Shown here: positions 9,331 through 18,299 of the stretch, piece after piece | Numbering within the stretch: position 1 is the stretch's first letter | Layout: each line of letters opens with the position of its first letter | Origin: Phenylobacterium aquaticum | GTDB taxonomy: Bacteria > Pseudomonadota > Alphaproteobacteria > Caulobacterales > Caulobacteraceae | Direction of reading: 5' to 3' | Assembly: GCF_022695515.1 (NCBI RefSeq) | Contig: NZ_JALDPT010000002.1 | Span: 182,855-246,854, forward strand | Length of the DNA: 64,000 nt | Notes under the pieces: generated by a model | Database searches by the model: none | What the model saw: the letters and a program-made list of their open reading frames with translations, nothing else | What the model was told of the DNA's origin: nothing | Made by a program: the position numbers and the translations under genes

Positions 9331-10011
9331 ATGGGCGAGACGATCCGCCTGAAGAGCCGCTTCGACGGCTTCGAACTGGCCGCCTACCACGCCGGCGTCT
9401 CCGACGCCCGGCGGGGCGGGCTGGTGCTGGTGCAGGAGATCTTCGGGGTCACCGACCACATCCGCGAGCTCTGCGACGGCTTCGCCGAGGACGGCTATGA
9501 GGTGATCGCGCCCAGCTTCTACGACCGGATCGAACCGGGCTTCGAGGCCGACTACAGCGAGGCCGCCATCGCCAAGGGCGTGAAGTACTCGACCGAAACC
9601 CCCTGGGACCAGGTGGCCGGCGACCTGCAGGCGGCGATCGACGCCCTGGCGCCGCCGGTCTTCGTCACCGGCTTCTGCTGGGGCGGGGCGGCGACCTGGC
9701 TGGCGGCCTGCCGCTGCGAGGGGCTGTCGGCGGCTTCCGCCTTCTATGGCCGGCGGATCAGCGAGCTGAAGGACGAGACGCCCAAGGTTCCGATCATCCT
9801 GCACTTCGGCAAGACCGACGCCTCGATCCCGCCGGAGCGCATCGCCGAGATCGAGGCCCAGCACCCCGACCTGCCGATCCACCAGTATCCCGCCGGCCAC
9901 GGCTTCGTCTCCGACCGGCGGGCCGACTATGACGCCGACAGCGCAAGGCTGGCCCGGCTGCGCACCTTGCAGGTCTTCGCCCGCAATGGCGGCGGCCGCA
10001 GCGAGGTCTGA
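9331..10011 (+). CDS. Dienelactone hydrolase family protein (second of tandem pair)
   Basis: 226 residues, paralogous to the preceding gene. It shares VLVQEIFGVTDHIREL, the Cys nucleophile elbow GFCWGGA and the catalytic-His segment YPAGHGFVSDRR. The two differ enough that the duplication is old. The 2-base gap implies one transcript. Substrate unknown. The pair does not sit beside a catechol or protocatechuate cluster in this window. Confidence 0.92.
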   Translation: MGETIRLKSRFDGFELAAYHAGVSDARRGGLVLVQEIFGVTDHIRELCDGFAEDGYEVIAPSFYDRIEPGFEADYSEAAIAKGVKYSTETPWDQVAGDLQAAIDALAPPVFVTGFCWGGAATWLAACRCEGLSAASAFYGRRISELKDETPKVPIILHFGKTDASIPPERIAEIEAQHPDLPIHQYPAGHGFVSDRRADYDADSARLARLRTLQVFARNGGGRSEV

Positions 10012-10050
10012 GCTACCGCGAGGCGGCCGGGCGGGGCTAGGCTCCCCGGC

Positions 10051-10857
10051 GTGAAGCCGGCCCTGCCCCTTTTCGCCCTGGTGGCGTTCGCCGCCGCGCC
10101 CCCGGCGGGCGAGATGCGCTGCTGGCTGGACCAGGGGGTCCTGGTAGTCTCCGCCAGCGTGGCCGGCGCCGCCGGCGACTACATCCTCGACACCGCCGCC
10201 CCGCACACGGTGCTGCACGAGACCCGCGCCCAGAGCGAGGGCTATGCGGGGACCAGCCTGACCGGAGACGTGTGGCTGGCCGGCCGGGTTCTGCGCGATC
10301 GCCCGGTCGCCGTGTCCGACCTGGACGCCCGGACCTGGGCCTTCCCGACACCGATCGCCGGCGTGATCGGCGCCGACATCCTGTCGGCCTATGTGGTCGA
10401 CATCCGCTTCGCCCCGTGCCGGGTGAGGTTGTCCGCGCCAAGCCAGGCCCCTCGCTTTCGCGGCGGCCAGACGATGGCCTTCGCGCTCCCTGGGGATGCG
10501 CCGGCTGTCACCGCCGCCGTTTCAGACGGTCCGAGGGCGCGCTCGGGCCCCTTCGTCATCGCCACCGGCGCGGACACGGGGCTCAGGCTGTCCGAGGCCT
10601 ATGCCAGCGCCCCCGGAGCCGCCAAGCCCGCGGAGCTCCTGCCCTATGGCGCCTGGCGCGCGCGCCTGCGGGCGGCGTCCCTGGCGGGCCAGTTGTGGGA
10701 GAACCTGACCGTCGGCCTGCTCGCCGATGCGGACCTGCCGCCGGGGGCGATCGGCGCCATCGGGCCGCCAAGGCTCGCCGCCTGGCGGCTGCGGATCGAC
10801 TATCCCGGCCGCCAGGTGGTCCTGGCGCCGCTCAATGCAGCCCCGCCCAGACCCTGA
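10051..10857 (+). CDS. Secreted retropepsin-fold (aspartyl protease-like) protein
   Basis: 268 residues with a GTG start at 10051. The short hydrophobic N-terminus (ALPLFALVAFAAAPPAG) looks like a signal peptide. YILDTAAPHTVL (Asp47-Thr-Ala) occupies the place of the D-T/S-G catalytic loop, and GVIGADILSAYVVDIRF matches the later GxDxL segment of bacterial single-domain aspartyl proteases. A second half contains FVIATGADTGLRLS, again a D-T-G, so this may be a two-lobed member. Whether it is active is uncertain, since the first loop has Ala for Gly. It overlaps the convergent CPBP gene by 26 bases. Confidence 0.7.
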   Translation: MKPALPLFALVAFAAAPPAGEMRCWLDQGVLVVSASVAGAAGDYILDTAAPHTVLHETRAQSEGYAGTSLTGDVWLAGRVLRDRPVAVSDLDARTWAFPTPIAGVIGADILSAYVVDIRFAPCRVRLSAPSQAPRFRGGQTMAFALPGDAPAVTAAVSDGPRARSGPFVIATGADTGLRLSEAYASAPGAAKPAELLPYGAWRARLRAASLAGQLWENLTVGLLADADLPPGAIGAIGPPRLAAWRLRIDYPGRQVVLAPLNAAPPRP

Positions 10858-11764
10858 GCGTGTCGGGAATCTGCGGCAGGACGTCGACGCAGGCGTGCAG
10901 CAGCACCACCAGCAGCAGGTTGCGGGTCCGGGCCCAGATCAGGCCGAACAACAGGGCGATGGGCGACAGGGTCGCGATCGTGAAGGCCACGACCTGCACG
11001 AGATCGGTGGAATAGCCGTCCACATCCGGCGAGCCCCGCAGATAGAGCCCCGGCGCATGGCACAGGGCGAAGACCAGGGCGCCGATCACCACGGCCCCGA
11101 CCTCGCTGCGAAGCACCGCCGACAGGCGGGTCTGCAGCACGGCGCGGAACAGGAACTCCTCGCAGAGGCCCGCTTCCAGGGCCAGCCAGACGAAGGCCAG
11201 GGGCGCGGCCCAGACCAGGTCCTGAAGGGGCGGATGCAGGGCCGCGATCTGCTTGAGGCTGGGGCTGACCACGCTGAGCAGGCCCAGCAGGATGGCCCCC
11301 AGGACGATGAGGGTCGGCCAGAACCCCTTGGCAGCCGCCGCCCCGCCCGCCAGGGGCCAGAGGCGTGCGCCCAGCGCGGCGAGCAGCAGGGCCGGCCCCA
11401 CCACATGCACGGCGAGCTTCACGGCCAGGACGGCGAGCTCCTGGCCCTGACCGGCCGGGACCGCCTCGCGCAGGGCGCCCATGCCCCAGCCCAGGAAGAC
11501 CACGGCATAGACCGCCAGATAGGCCAGCACCGCGCCCAGCTCGAGCCCGGGTCGACGCACCTCGATCGCCCCTGGACGGGCCTTGCGGGTCAGTCCCCAG
11601 GCCAGGCCCGACAGCAGGACGCCGAACACACCGAGCGAGATCAGCGGAAAGGTCCAGTCGGCTTTGTGCGCATAGAGATAGGCGACAGCCGCCGCCCAGA
11701 TCGCGAGGTAACCGCCCCCATAGGCGATGGCGGCGGCGCGGCCGCCGGGCGTCGAATTGGTCAT
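10832..11764 (-). CDS. CPBP family intramembrane glutamic endopeptidase (CAAX protease-like)
   Basis: About 310 residues with eight or so hydrophobic segments. The CPBP/Abi motifs are present: the glutamate pair and Arg in LCEEFLFRAVLQ, the His in FALCHAPG, and a C-terminal LLHACVDVL. The family includes CAAX prenyl proteases and bacterial self-immunity proteins; the substrate here is unknown. ATG 11764 is chosen over the TTG at 11770 because GGGAGG lies 6 bases before the ATG but would abut the TTG. It sits alone on the minus strand, upstream of the petABC terminator. Confidence 0.9.
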   Translation of the reverse strand: MTNSTPGGRAAAIAYGGGYLAIWAAAVAYLYAHKADWTFPLISLGVFGVLLSGLAWGLTRKARPGAIEVRRPGLELGAVLAYLAVYAVVFLGWGMGALREAVPAGQGQELAVLAVKLAVHVVGPALLLAALGARLWPLAGGAAAAKGFWPTLIVLGAILLGLLSVVSPSLKQIAALHPPLQDLVWAAPLAFVWLALEAGLCEEFLFRAVLQTRLSAVLRSEVGAVVIGALVFALCHAPGLYLRGSPDVDGYSTDLVQVVAFTIATLSPIALLFGLIWARTRNLLLVVLLHACVDVLPQIPDTLRVWAGLH

Positions 11765-11850
11765 CAGCAACCTCCCCAGGTTCGAAGGGCGGCTATGACG
11801 GGCGGCGCAAGCCCCTGCAACTTATCGTTTTTCATGACCCGGCCGTAACG

Positions 11851-11880
11851 AAAAAGGCCCCGGAACATCCGGGGCCTTCT
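11851..11880 (-). terminator. Intrinsic terminator of the petABC operon
   Basis: Read on the minus strand, a 10-bp perfect stem (AAGGCCCCGG with CCGGGGCCTT, loop of 5) runs into TTTTT. It lies 26 bases after the petC stop codon. The A-run on the plus strand (11851-11855) forms the T-tract of the minus-strand transcript. Confidence 0.88.
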
Positions 11881-11905
11881 CGAAGTCTCGCTGGCTTGCC
11901 GCCCC

Positions 11906-12751
11906 TTAGTGGGAGACGTTCCGCCAGATGCGCTTGTAGCTGGCGTACAGCAGGCCGGTGAAGATCAGGAGATAGATCATCGCCGCCAGGCCGAACGACT
12001 TGCGCTCTTCCATCTTGGGCTCGGAGGCCCAGGTCAGGAACGCGGCCACGTCCTTGGCTTCCTGTTCCAGGGTCGCCTTGGTGCCGTCGTCGAAGGTCAC
12101 CTTGTCGGCGGCCAGCGGCGGCGGCATGCCGATGGCGCCGCCTTCCGGAACCTTGGTCGCCGGACCGGCCCAAGAGCCGCTCAGGTCGCCCGGGAAGTAG
12201 GGGTTGTAGTGCTTGCCGGCCGGCAGGGTCAGGCCCGCGGGGGCCTCTTCATAGCCGGTCAGCAGGGAGTAGATATAGCGCGGGCCGCCCTCGCGGGCCT
12301 TGGCCATGGTCGACAGATCCGGCGGCAGAGCCCCGCCGTTCGACGCGCGAGCCGCGGGCTCGTTCGGGAACGGGTTCGGGAACCGGTCGGCCGAGGTGGC
12401 CGGACGCTGGACGACGTCGCCGGTCTCAGAGTCGATATCGTTGACCTGATAGTCCTTGGCGATCGACTTCACATACGGGTTGTCGTTCGGGTTCTTGTAC
12501 TTCTCGTCATAGAAGGGACCACCCTTCTGGCCGAGGTTCCGGAAGCTCATCAGGTTCATCGAGTGGCAGGCCGAGCAGACCTCCCGATAGACCTTGTAGC
12601 CCCGTTGCAGCTGAGCCTGATCGAACTTGCCGAACGGGCCTTCGAACGACCAGTGGACGTCCTTGGGTTCGGCTTGCGAGGAGGCCGCCATCGCCGGAGC
12701 GGCGATGAAGGCGAGTCCCAGCGCCGCGAGCGCGATAGTTTTCCGCAGCAT
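11906..12751 (-). CDS. petC: Cytochrome c1, bc1 complex
   Basis: 281 residues. The cleavable signal peptide ends near APAMAA. The heme-binding motif CSACH lies at residues 59-63, and GMPPPLAAD supplies the region of the axial Met. A C-terminal membrane anchor (FGLAAMIYLLIFTGLLYASY) is followed by a basic tail. It passes electrons from the Rieske protein to soluble cytochrome c on the periplasmic side. Last gene of petABC, 6 bases after petB, with a strong terminator behind it. Confidence 0.97.
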   Translation of the reverse strand: MLRKTIALAALGLAFIAAPAMAASSQAEPKDVHWSFEGPFGKFDQAQLQRGYKVYREVCSACHSMNLMSFRNLGQKGGPFYDEKYKNPNDNPYVKSIAKDYQVNDIDSETGDVVQRPATSADRFPNPFPNEPAARASNGGALPPDLSTMAKAREGGPRYIYSLLTGYEEAPAGLTLPAGKHYNPYFPGDLSGSWAGPATKVPEGGAIGMPPPLAADKVTFDDGTKATLEQEAKDVAAFLTWASEPKMEERKSFGLAAMIYLLIFTGLLYASYKRIWRNVSH

Positions 12752-12757
12752 CTGAAC

Positions 12758-14077
12758 TCAACCCCTCTTTTCAGGCGAAGCCGCGGCGCCGGCGGGCGCG
12801 TTGGCGGAATGCGAAAGCACCGGCTCCGAGATCGATTCCGGCTGGGGCAGCGGGGTCTCGGTGAGACCCAGGACCGGCAGGATGACCAGGAAGTAGGCGA
12901 AGTAGTAGAGGGCCGAAACCCGGCTCAGCCAGACCATGGAGTTCAGGTCGGCGTCGATCAGGGTGAAGGTCGACAGACCCGGGATCACGTGGGCGTCCGG
13001 CAGCTTGCCGCCGCAGAAGCCCAGCACCAGGCAGGCCACCACGAAGATCAGGAAGTACAGCTTGGCGGTCGGGCGGTAGCGCATGGAGCGCACCTTCGAG
13101 GTGTCCAGCCAGGGCAGGATGAACAGCATCGCGATGGCGCCGAACATCAGCAGCACGCCCATCAGCTTGTCCGGAACCGCGCGCAGGATCGCGTAGAACG
13201 GCAGGAAGTACCATTCCGGAACGATGTGGGCCGGGGTGACCAGCGGGTTGGCCTGGACGTAGTTCACGGCGTCGCCCAGCGCGTTCGGATTGAAGAACAC
13301 GAAGCTGGCGAACATGATCAGGAAGACCGCGATCGCGAAGCCGTCCTTCACCGTATAGTACGGGTGGAAGGGCACGGTGTCGGCCTTGGACTTCACGTTC
13401 ACGCCGGCCGGATTGTTGTTGCCCGGCACGTGCAGCGCCCAGATGTGCAGGATCACCACGCCGGCGATCATGAACGGCAGCAGGTAGTGCAGCGAGAAGA
13501 AGCGGTTCAGGGTGGGGTCATCCACAGCGAAGCCGCCCCACAGCCAGGTCGTGATCGAGGGGCCGACCACCGGCAGGGCGCCGAACAGGTTGGTGATCAC
13601 CACCGCGCCGTGGAAGCTCATCTGGCCCCAGGGCAGGACGTAGCCCATGAAGGCCGTGGCCATCATCAGGAGGTAGATCACGCAGCCCAGGATCCAGAGC
13701 ACTTCGCGGGGGGCCTTGTAGGACCCGTAATAGAGGCCGCGGAAGATGTGGATATAGACCGCGATGAAGAACATCGAGGCGCCGTTGGCGTGCATGTAGC
13801 GCACCAGCCAGCCGTAGTTCACGTCGCGCATGATGCGCTCGACCGAGGCGAAGGCGTAGTCGACGTGGGGCACATAGTGCATGGCCAGCACGACGCCGGT
13901 CACGATCTGGATGGCCAGGCAGACCGCCAGAATGCCGCCGAAGGTCCACCAGTAGTTCAGGTTCTTCGGGGTCGGGAAGTCGACCATGCTGTCGTACGCC
14001 AGGCGCACGATCGGCAGTCGAACGTCGAGCCAGCGCTCGAAGCCGGTCTTCGGCTCGTAATTGGAATGTCCGCTCAT
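12758..14077 (-). CDS. petB: Cytochrome b, bc1 complex
   Basis: 439 residues with about eight membrane segments. The quinol-oxidation PEWY motif lies in [16 protein letters not shown]. The heme-ligand region [19 protein letters not shown] and the GxxxxxHxxxA-type helices are present. It carries the two b hemes and the Qo and Qi sites. The C-terminal tail is slightly long and Ala-rich. It lies 5 bases after petA and 6 bases before petC. Confidence 0.97.
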   Translation of the reverse strand: MSGHSNYEPKTGFERWLDVRLPIVRLAYDSMVDFPTPKNLNYWWTFGGILAVCLAIQIVTGVVLAMHYVPHVDYAFASVERIMRDVNYGWLVRYMHANGASMFFIAVYIHIFRGLYYGSYKAPREVLWILGCVIYLLMMATAFMGYVLPWGQMSFHGAVVITNLFGALPVVGPSITTWLWGGFAVDDPTLNRFFSLHYLLPFMIAGVVILHIWALHVPGNNNPAGVNVKSKADTVPFHPYYTVKDGFAIAVFLIMFASFVFFNPNALGDAVNYVQANPLVTPAHIVPEWYFLPFYAILRAVPDKLMGVLLMFGAIAMLFILPWLDTSKVRSMRYRPTAKLYFLIFVVACLVLGFCGGKLPDAHVIPGLSTFTLIDADLNSMVWLSRVSALYYFAYFLVILPVLGLTETPLPQPESISEPVLSHSANAPAGAAASPEKRG

Positions 14078-14082
14078 GGTCC

Positions 14083-14637
14083 TCAGCCCACCTTGACCTT
14101 GCTGTCCGACAGGAAGGCGTAATCCGGCACCACCAGGTTCTTCGGCGCGGGGCCCTTACGGATCCGGCCGGAGGTGTCGTAGTGCGAACCGTGGCAGGGG
14201 CAGAACCAGCCGCCGAAGTCGCCGCCGCCGAAGGTCGGCACGCAGCCCAGGTGGGTGCAGGTGCCGATCAGGATCAGCCATTCGGCCTTGCCCGGCTTGT
14301 GCCGCGACTCGTCGGTCGCCGGATCACGCAGATCGGCGTGATCGTCCTTGATCGCCGCGGCGATCTCCTTGCCGGTGCGCCGCCGGATGAACAGCGGCTT
14401 GCCGCGCCACTTGATCGTGACCTGCTGGCCCAGCTCGACCTTGTTCAGGTCGAACTCCACCGAGGCAAGCGCCAGGGTGTCGCCGGCCGGGTTCATCTGA
14501 TCGATGAACGGCCAGGCGAGACCGCCGACGGCGCCGACGGCCGCGACCGTGGCGGCGATGTGAATGAAGTCGCGCCGGTTCGGGTCTTCGCCCGCGGCAT
14601 GAGGATCGGGATTTGCGCCCACGACGGTGTCGGCCAC
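14083..14637 (-). CDS. petA: Ubiquinol-cytochrome c reductase iron-sulfur subunit (Rieske protein)
   Basis: 184 residues with a GTG start. The twin-arginine motif NRRDFIH (residues 20-26) precedes a single membrane helix and fits Tat export. The Rieske cluster ligands are Cys127 and His129 (CTHLGC) and Cys146 and His149 (CPCHGSH), with Cys132/Cys148 for the disulfide. First gene of petABC. The 201-base gap to trmL on the other strand must hold divergent promoters; it contains two GANTC sites (GAATC near 14747, GATTC near 14793) but no promoter I can name with confidence. Confidence 0.97.
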   Translation of the reverse strand: MADTVVGANPDPHAAGEDPNRRDFIHIAATVAAVGAVGGLAWPFIDQMNPAGDTLALASVEFDLNKVELGQQVTIKWRGKPLFIRRRTGKEIAAAIKDDHADLRDPATDESRHKPGKAEWLILIGTCTHLGCVPTFGGGDFGGWFCPCHGSHYDTSGRIRKGPAPKNLVVPDYAFLSDSKVKVG

Positions 14638-14838
14638 CTTAAAGCTACCCTTCGGTTGGGGCGTGGACTGGATGCCCTACGCCCGTCTTCGACCCGCCCA
14701 GAAGCTCTGGTAAAGGCCCTGACGAAATCTAACTCTGGAGCGGGAAGAATCCGCGGACTGGCTATACGCCCCTTGAGCGTTTTCGCCTTCCGTGATTCGC
14801 ACCTTGCCCCGTCAAATCCCGTGGCTGGATCGCTTAGA

Positions 14839-15300
14839 ATGCTCATGGCGCTTTTTCAACCGGACATTCCGCAAAACCTTGGCGCGGCTCTTCGTCTCGG
14901 CGCGTGTCTGGGGACCCCCGTGCACGTCATAGAGCCCTGCGGCTTCCCCCTTTCCGACAAGGGCATTCGCCGCGCGGCCATGGACTATGGCGACCCTGGG
15001 GTGGTCAAACGCCATCCTGGGTGGGCGGAATTCCGCCAACAATGCCCTGGACGCATTGTGCTTTTCACGACGAAGGGCGCCCAGCCGTTCGGCGATTTCG
15101 CATTCCGCCCCGACGACGCCCTGCTGTTCGGTCGTGAAAGCGCAGGCGTGCCGGACGAGGTTCACGAGGCCTGCGACGAAAGGGTCTATATTCCGCTGAT
15201 GCCCGGAATGAGGTCCTTGAACGTCACCGTCTCGGCCGCGATCGCGCTGTCCGAAGCGTTGCGCCAGACCGGCCAAATGCCTAAGCCCCTTGTCCCATGA
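14839..15300 (+). CDS. trmL: tRNA (cytidine(34)-2'-O)-methyltransferase
   Basis: 153 residues of SPOUT type. The start MLMALFQPDIPQNLGAALRL matches the TrmL N-terminus, and this fixes ATG 14839 although the open frame extends far upstream. The knot region has LFGRESAGVPDEVHE and IPLMPGMRSLNVTVSAAIAL, the conserved SAM-binding end. It methylates the wobble-base ribose of tRNA-Leu in known members. The stop overlaps the hemF start by 4 bases. Confidence 0.93.
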   Translation: MLMALFQPDIPQNLGAALRLGACLGTPVHVIEPCGFPLSDKGIRRAAMDYGDPGVVKRHPGWAEFRQQCPGRIVLFTTKGAQPFGDFAFRPDDALLFGRESAGVPDEVHEACDERVYIPLMPGMRSLNVTVSAAIALSEALRQTGQMPKPLVP

Positions 15301-16175
15301 CGAGCCTGCCTCCCGAAATCGACGCCCGCCGCGCCCGCGCCAAGACCTGGTTCGAGGACCTCCAGTCCCGGATCGTCGCCGCGCTTCACGCTCTGGAGGA
15401 CGAAGCGTCGCCCGAGCTGTTTCCCGGCGACCCGGGACGTTTCGACATGCGCCCCTGGACCCGCGAGACCGGGGTCGGCGGCGGAATCGGCGGCCATCTG
15501 AAGGGGCGGCTGTTCGAGAAGGCCGGGGTCCACACCTCGGCGGCGACCGCGCGGTTCTCGCCGGAAATGGCCGCCCAGATGCCGGGCGCCGATAAGGACC
15601 CGTCCTATGTCTCGGCCTCGATCAGCCTGATCATCCACCCCGTTTCGCCGCGGATTCCGACCGTGCACATGAACACCCGCTTCCTATCGACGGCGGTCAG
15701 CTGGTTCGGCGGCGGGGCGGACCTGACGCCGATGGTCGATGTCCAGCGCAGCCAGGAGGCGGAGGACGCGGTCGAATTCCACGCCGCCATGCAGGCGGCC
15801 TGCGACGCGTTCCATCCGGAATGGCACCAGAAGTACAAGGCCTGGTGCGACGAATATTTCTACCTGCCCCACCGCAAGGAGACCCGAGGCGTCGGCGGCA
15901 TCTTCTATGACCGCCACGACACCGGCGACTTCGAGACCGACTTCGCCTTCACCCGCGCGGTGGGCGAGGCCTTCCTGGAGGTCTATCCGAAGATCGTGCG
16001 CCGGCGCATGAGCGAGACCTGGACCGAGCAGGACCGCATGGAGCAGCTGGTCCGCCGCGGCCGCTATGTCGAGTTCAACCTGCTCTATGACCGCGGCACC
16101 ATGTTCGGCCTGAAGGCGGGCGGCAACATCGAGACCATCCTGTCCTCCATGCCCCCCATGGTGGCCTGGCTGTGA
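15297..16175 (+). CDS. hemF: Oxygen-dependent coproporphyrinogen III oxidase
   Basis: 292 residues. Oxidatively decarboxylates coproporphyrinogen III to protoporphyrinogen IX in heme synthesis. Family segments seen are PTVHMNTRFLSTAVSWFGGG, DLTPM, the EYFYLPHRKETRGVGGIFYD signature and GLKAGGNIETILSSMPP at the C-terminus. It lies between trmL (4-base overlap) and a GNAT gene (4-base overlap), and next to petABC, whose cytochromes need heme. That link is only positional. Confidence 0.97.
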   Translation: MTSLPPEIDARRARAKTWFEDLQSRIVAALHALEDEASPELFPGDPGRFDMRPWTRETGVGGGIGGHLKGRLFEKAGVHTSAATARFSPEMAAQMPGADKDPSYVSASISLIIHPVSPRIPTVHMNTRFLSTAVSWFGGGADLTPMVDVQRSQEAEDAVEFHAAMQAACDAFHPEWHQKYKAWCDEYFYLPHRKETRGVGGIFYDRHDTGDFETDFAFTRAVGEAFLEVYPKIVRRRMSETWTEQDRMEQLVRRGRYVEFNLLYDRGTMFGLKAGGNIETILSSMPPMVAWL

Positions 16176-16792
16176 GCCGGGCCGAGATCCGCCCCTATCG
16201 GCCGGGCGATCTCGACGCGCTCTACGACATCTGCCTGAAGACCTCGGCCAGCGGCGGCGACGCCAGCCATTTGCACGCCGAGCCGCGCATCGTCGGCGAG
16301 ATCTACGCCGCCCCCTACGCCGTGCTGCGGCCGGACCTCGCCCTGGTGATCGAGGACGCCGAGGGCGTCGCCGCCTACATGGTGGGGACCGACGACACCG
16401 TGGCCTTCGACGCGCGGCTGGAGGCGGAATGGTGGCCCAGGGTCCGGCCCCTCTATGCCGATCCCAAGGACATCCCCTTCGCCGCGCGCAACGCCGACCA
16501 GCAGCGGGCCGCCCGCATCCACCGGCCAATCGCCACGCCCCGGCCCCTGACCGACGCCTATCCGGCCCATCTGCATATCAACCTGCTGCCCCGGCTGCAG
16601 GGCCAGGGCCTGGGGGAGCGGCTGGTCACGACCTGGTTGGACCTGCTGAAGGCCCGCGGCGCGAACGGCGTGCACCTGGGCTGCAGCGCCGGCAACGCCC
16701 GCGCCCTGCGCTTCTATGACCGCTACGGCTTCCGGCGCTTCGCCGTCGATCCGCCCTGGCCGGGCACGGTGTGGATGGTGCTGGACCTCTAG
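16172..16792 (+). CDS. GNAT family N-acetyltransferase
   Basis: 206 residues, GTG start overlapping the hemF stop (GTGA). It begins RAEIRPYRPGDLDALYDICL as GNAT proteins do. The acetyl-CoA loop is LLPRLQGQGLGERLV, and the late segment GCSAGNARALRFYDRYGF is typical. Substrate unknown; the middle part resembles the OGA-associated/GNAT type with YPAHLHINLLP. Co-transcribed with trmL and hemF by overlap. It overlaps the convergent cytochrome gene by 4 bases. Confidence 0.9.
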   Translation: MSRAEIRPYRPGDLDALYDICLKTSASGGDASHLHAEPRIVGEIYAAPYAVLRPDLALVIEDAEGVAAYMVGTDDTVAFDARLEAEWWPRVRPLYADPKDIPFAARNADQQRAARIHRPIATPRPLTDAYPAHLHINLLPRLQGQGLGERLVTTWLDLLKARGANGVHLGCSAGNARALRFYDRYGFRRFAVDPPWPGTVWMVLDL

Positions 16793-17529
16793 CCGACCGG
16801 CGTCAGCCTCACCGCCGCCGTCTTGGCCGCCGGATCATGGGTCGGAACCCGCGTCCCGCCGGGCGCGGGACAGACGGCGCCCGTGTCGATCCAGGCCTGG
16901 GTCAGCTCACCCAATTGCGCCTGGGTTCCCGGCGCCGGCGTCCGGCCCGCCCCGGGGTTCCAGCCCCAGCCGACCAGATCGTCATGGGCCATGTGATCCT
17001 GGATCTGGGCCAGGGTCCGCCCGCCGTTGCGGGCCGGGTCCTTCAGCTGGGCGCAGATCTCGGCGAGCGTCTTGCCCTGCCAGGCCATGGAGGCGGGCGC
17101 CAGGCCCCAATTCGGATGGCCGGGGATGGTGACGATCCGGGTCCCGCCCACCCACACGTTCCCGCCGGTGTGGCAGGAGGCGCAGGGCAGCCCCTCCCCG
17201 TGTCCGTCCGGTCCGCGCGACACCAGCGGCATATGCAGATGGCGGTCATTGCCCTGGGCCGGGTGCTCGGCCGGGTGGCAATTGGCGCAGCGCGGATGGG
17301 TGATGACCTTGCCCATCTCCCGGAACAGGGCGACCGACCGCGCCTTGGGATCGGCGATTCCGCCAAAAGCAGAGGCCGGCTTCAGCGACACGGTCTGCCG
17401 CATCTCGTTCAGCACGGCCGCCGCCGTGGGTGAGGGCGGATCGGCCGGGGCGGCGGTGGCGACGCGCACGGCGACCAGCACCGCCAGGCTTGCGGCGGCG
17501 ACTGCGAGGATCTCGCTGGAGGTGCGCAT
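16789..17529 (-). CDS. Periplasmic diheme cytochrome c-like protein
   Basis: 246 residues with an N-terminal signal peptide ([20 protein letters not shown]). Two heme c motifs are visible: CANCH at residues 81-85 and CASCH at 116-120. Conserved His and Met residues around HLHMPL may act as distal ligands. There is no membrane anchor at the C-terminus. The protein resembles uncharacterised c-type cytochromes with an Isoquinoline-like or storage role; no electron partner can be named. It is convergent with the trmL-hemF-GNAT run. Confidence 0.82.
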   Translation of the reverse strand: MRTSSEILAVAAASLAVLVAVRVATAAPADPPSPTAAAVLNEMRQTVSLKPASAFGGIADPKARSVALFREMGKVITHPRCANCHPAEHPAQGNDRHLHMPLVSRGPDGHGEGLPCASCHTGGNVWVGGTRIVTIPGHPNWGLAPASMAWQGKTLAEICAQLKDPARNGGRTLAQIQDHMAHDDLVGWGWNPGAGRTPAPGTQAQLGELTQAWIDTGAVCPAPGGTRVPTHDPAAKTAAVRLTPVG

Positions 17530-17576
17530 GAGAGGCCATCCTGTCCGACGCTGACGCGCGTCGGCACAGGAAACGG

Positions 17577-18289
17577 TCAGTCGGCCCGAAGCGTTGCCTG
17601 CCTCAGGAAATCCTGGATCCAGCTGCCCAGCCGCAGCCGGTCGTCCGGCGCCTCATAGGTGGCGAGCGCGGCGTCGGCCTCGGCGTCGGTGTAGCGGGTC
17701 CCGCGCCGGTTCTCGATCAGGGCCTTGGCGTAGGCGGGCTCGAACTCCGGATGCAGCTGGACGGAGATCGCCGGCTGGTCGCCATAGGCCAGCATGCCGA
17801 AGGGCGTGAAATCATTGGCCGCCACCACCCGGGCGCCGGGCGGCAGCTCGACCACCTGGTCCTGGTGCGAGGCCGGCACGGCGAGGCTGGGCGCCGCGTC
17901 CATCCACGGCCGGCCCTCGCGCACGTCATAGCGGTGCAGGCCGATGCCCCAGCCCTTGGGCGACTTGATCACCTTGCCGCCGAAAGCCTCGGCCATGATC
18001 TGGTGGCCGAAGCAGACGCCCACCAGGGCCGCGCGCCCTTGGCCTGGACCAGGAAGTCCTTCAGCGGGTCGATCCAGGGCAAGGGATCGTAGACCCCCGC
18101 CGAGGAGCCGGTGACCACATAGGCCGGATAGTCCTCGGCGCGAGCCGGCAACTGGCCGGCCTGGACGTCGAAGGTCGCGTAGTCATAGGCGTCCGCCCCG
18201 AACAGGGTGCGGAACATCGACGGATAGTCGCCGAACTGGTCGCGCACGCCCTCCGGCGGAACCCCGGTCTCGAGAATGGCGAGCTTCAT
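17577..18289 (-). CDS. Class I glutamine amidotransferase-like protein, interrupted by one missing base
   Basis: Two pieces in different frames make one GATase. The N-terminal part is 18289 down to about 18036 (MKLAILETGVPPEGVRDQFG). The rest continues in the next frame with GVCFGHQIMAEAFGGKV, which has the nucleophile Cys, and VQLHPEFEP with the catalytic His. The break lies in the GCGCGC run at 18031-18036: restoring one base joins VQAKG to RAALVGVCFGHQ. Family members hydrolyse gamma-glutamyl amides (for example GMP-synthase-like or PuuD-like proteins); substrate unknown. The gene is followed upstream by cca. Confidence 0.85.
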
Positions 18290-18299
18290 TTGCCCCTGC

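Noticed and set aside
14182..14838. Upstream 219-codon extension of trmL
   Set aside because: It is antisense to petA, and the TrmL family begins at the MLMALFQPDIPQN segment.
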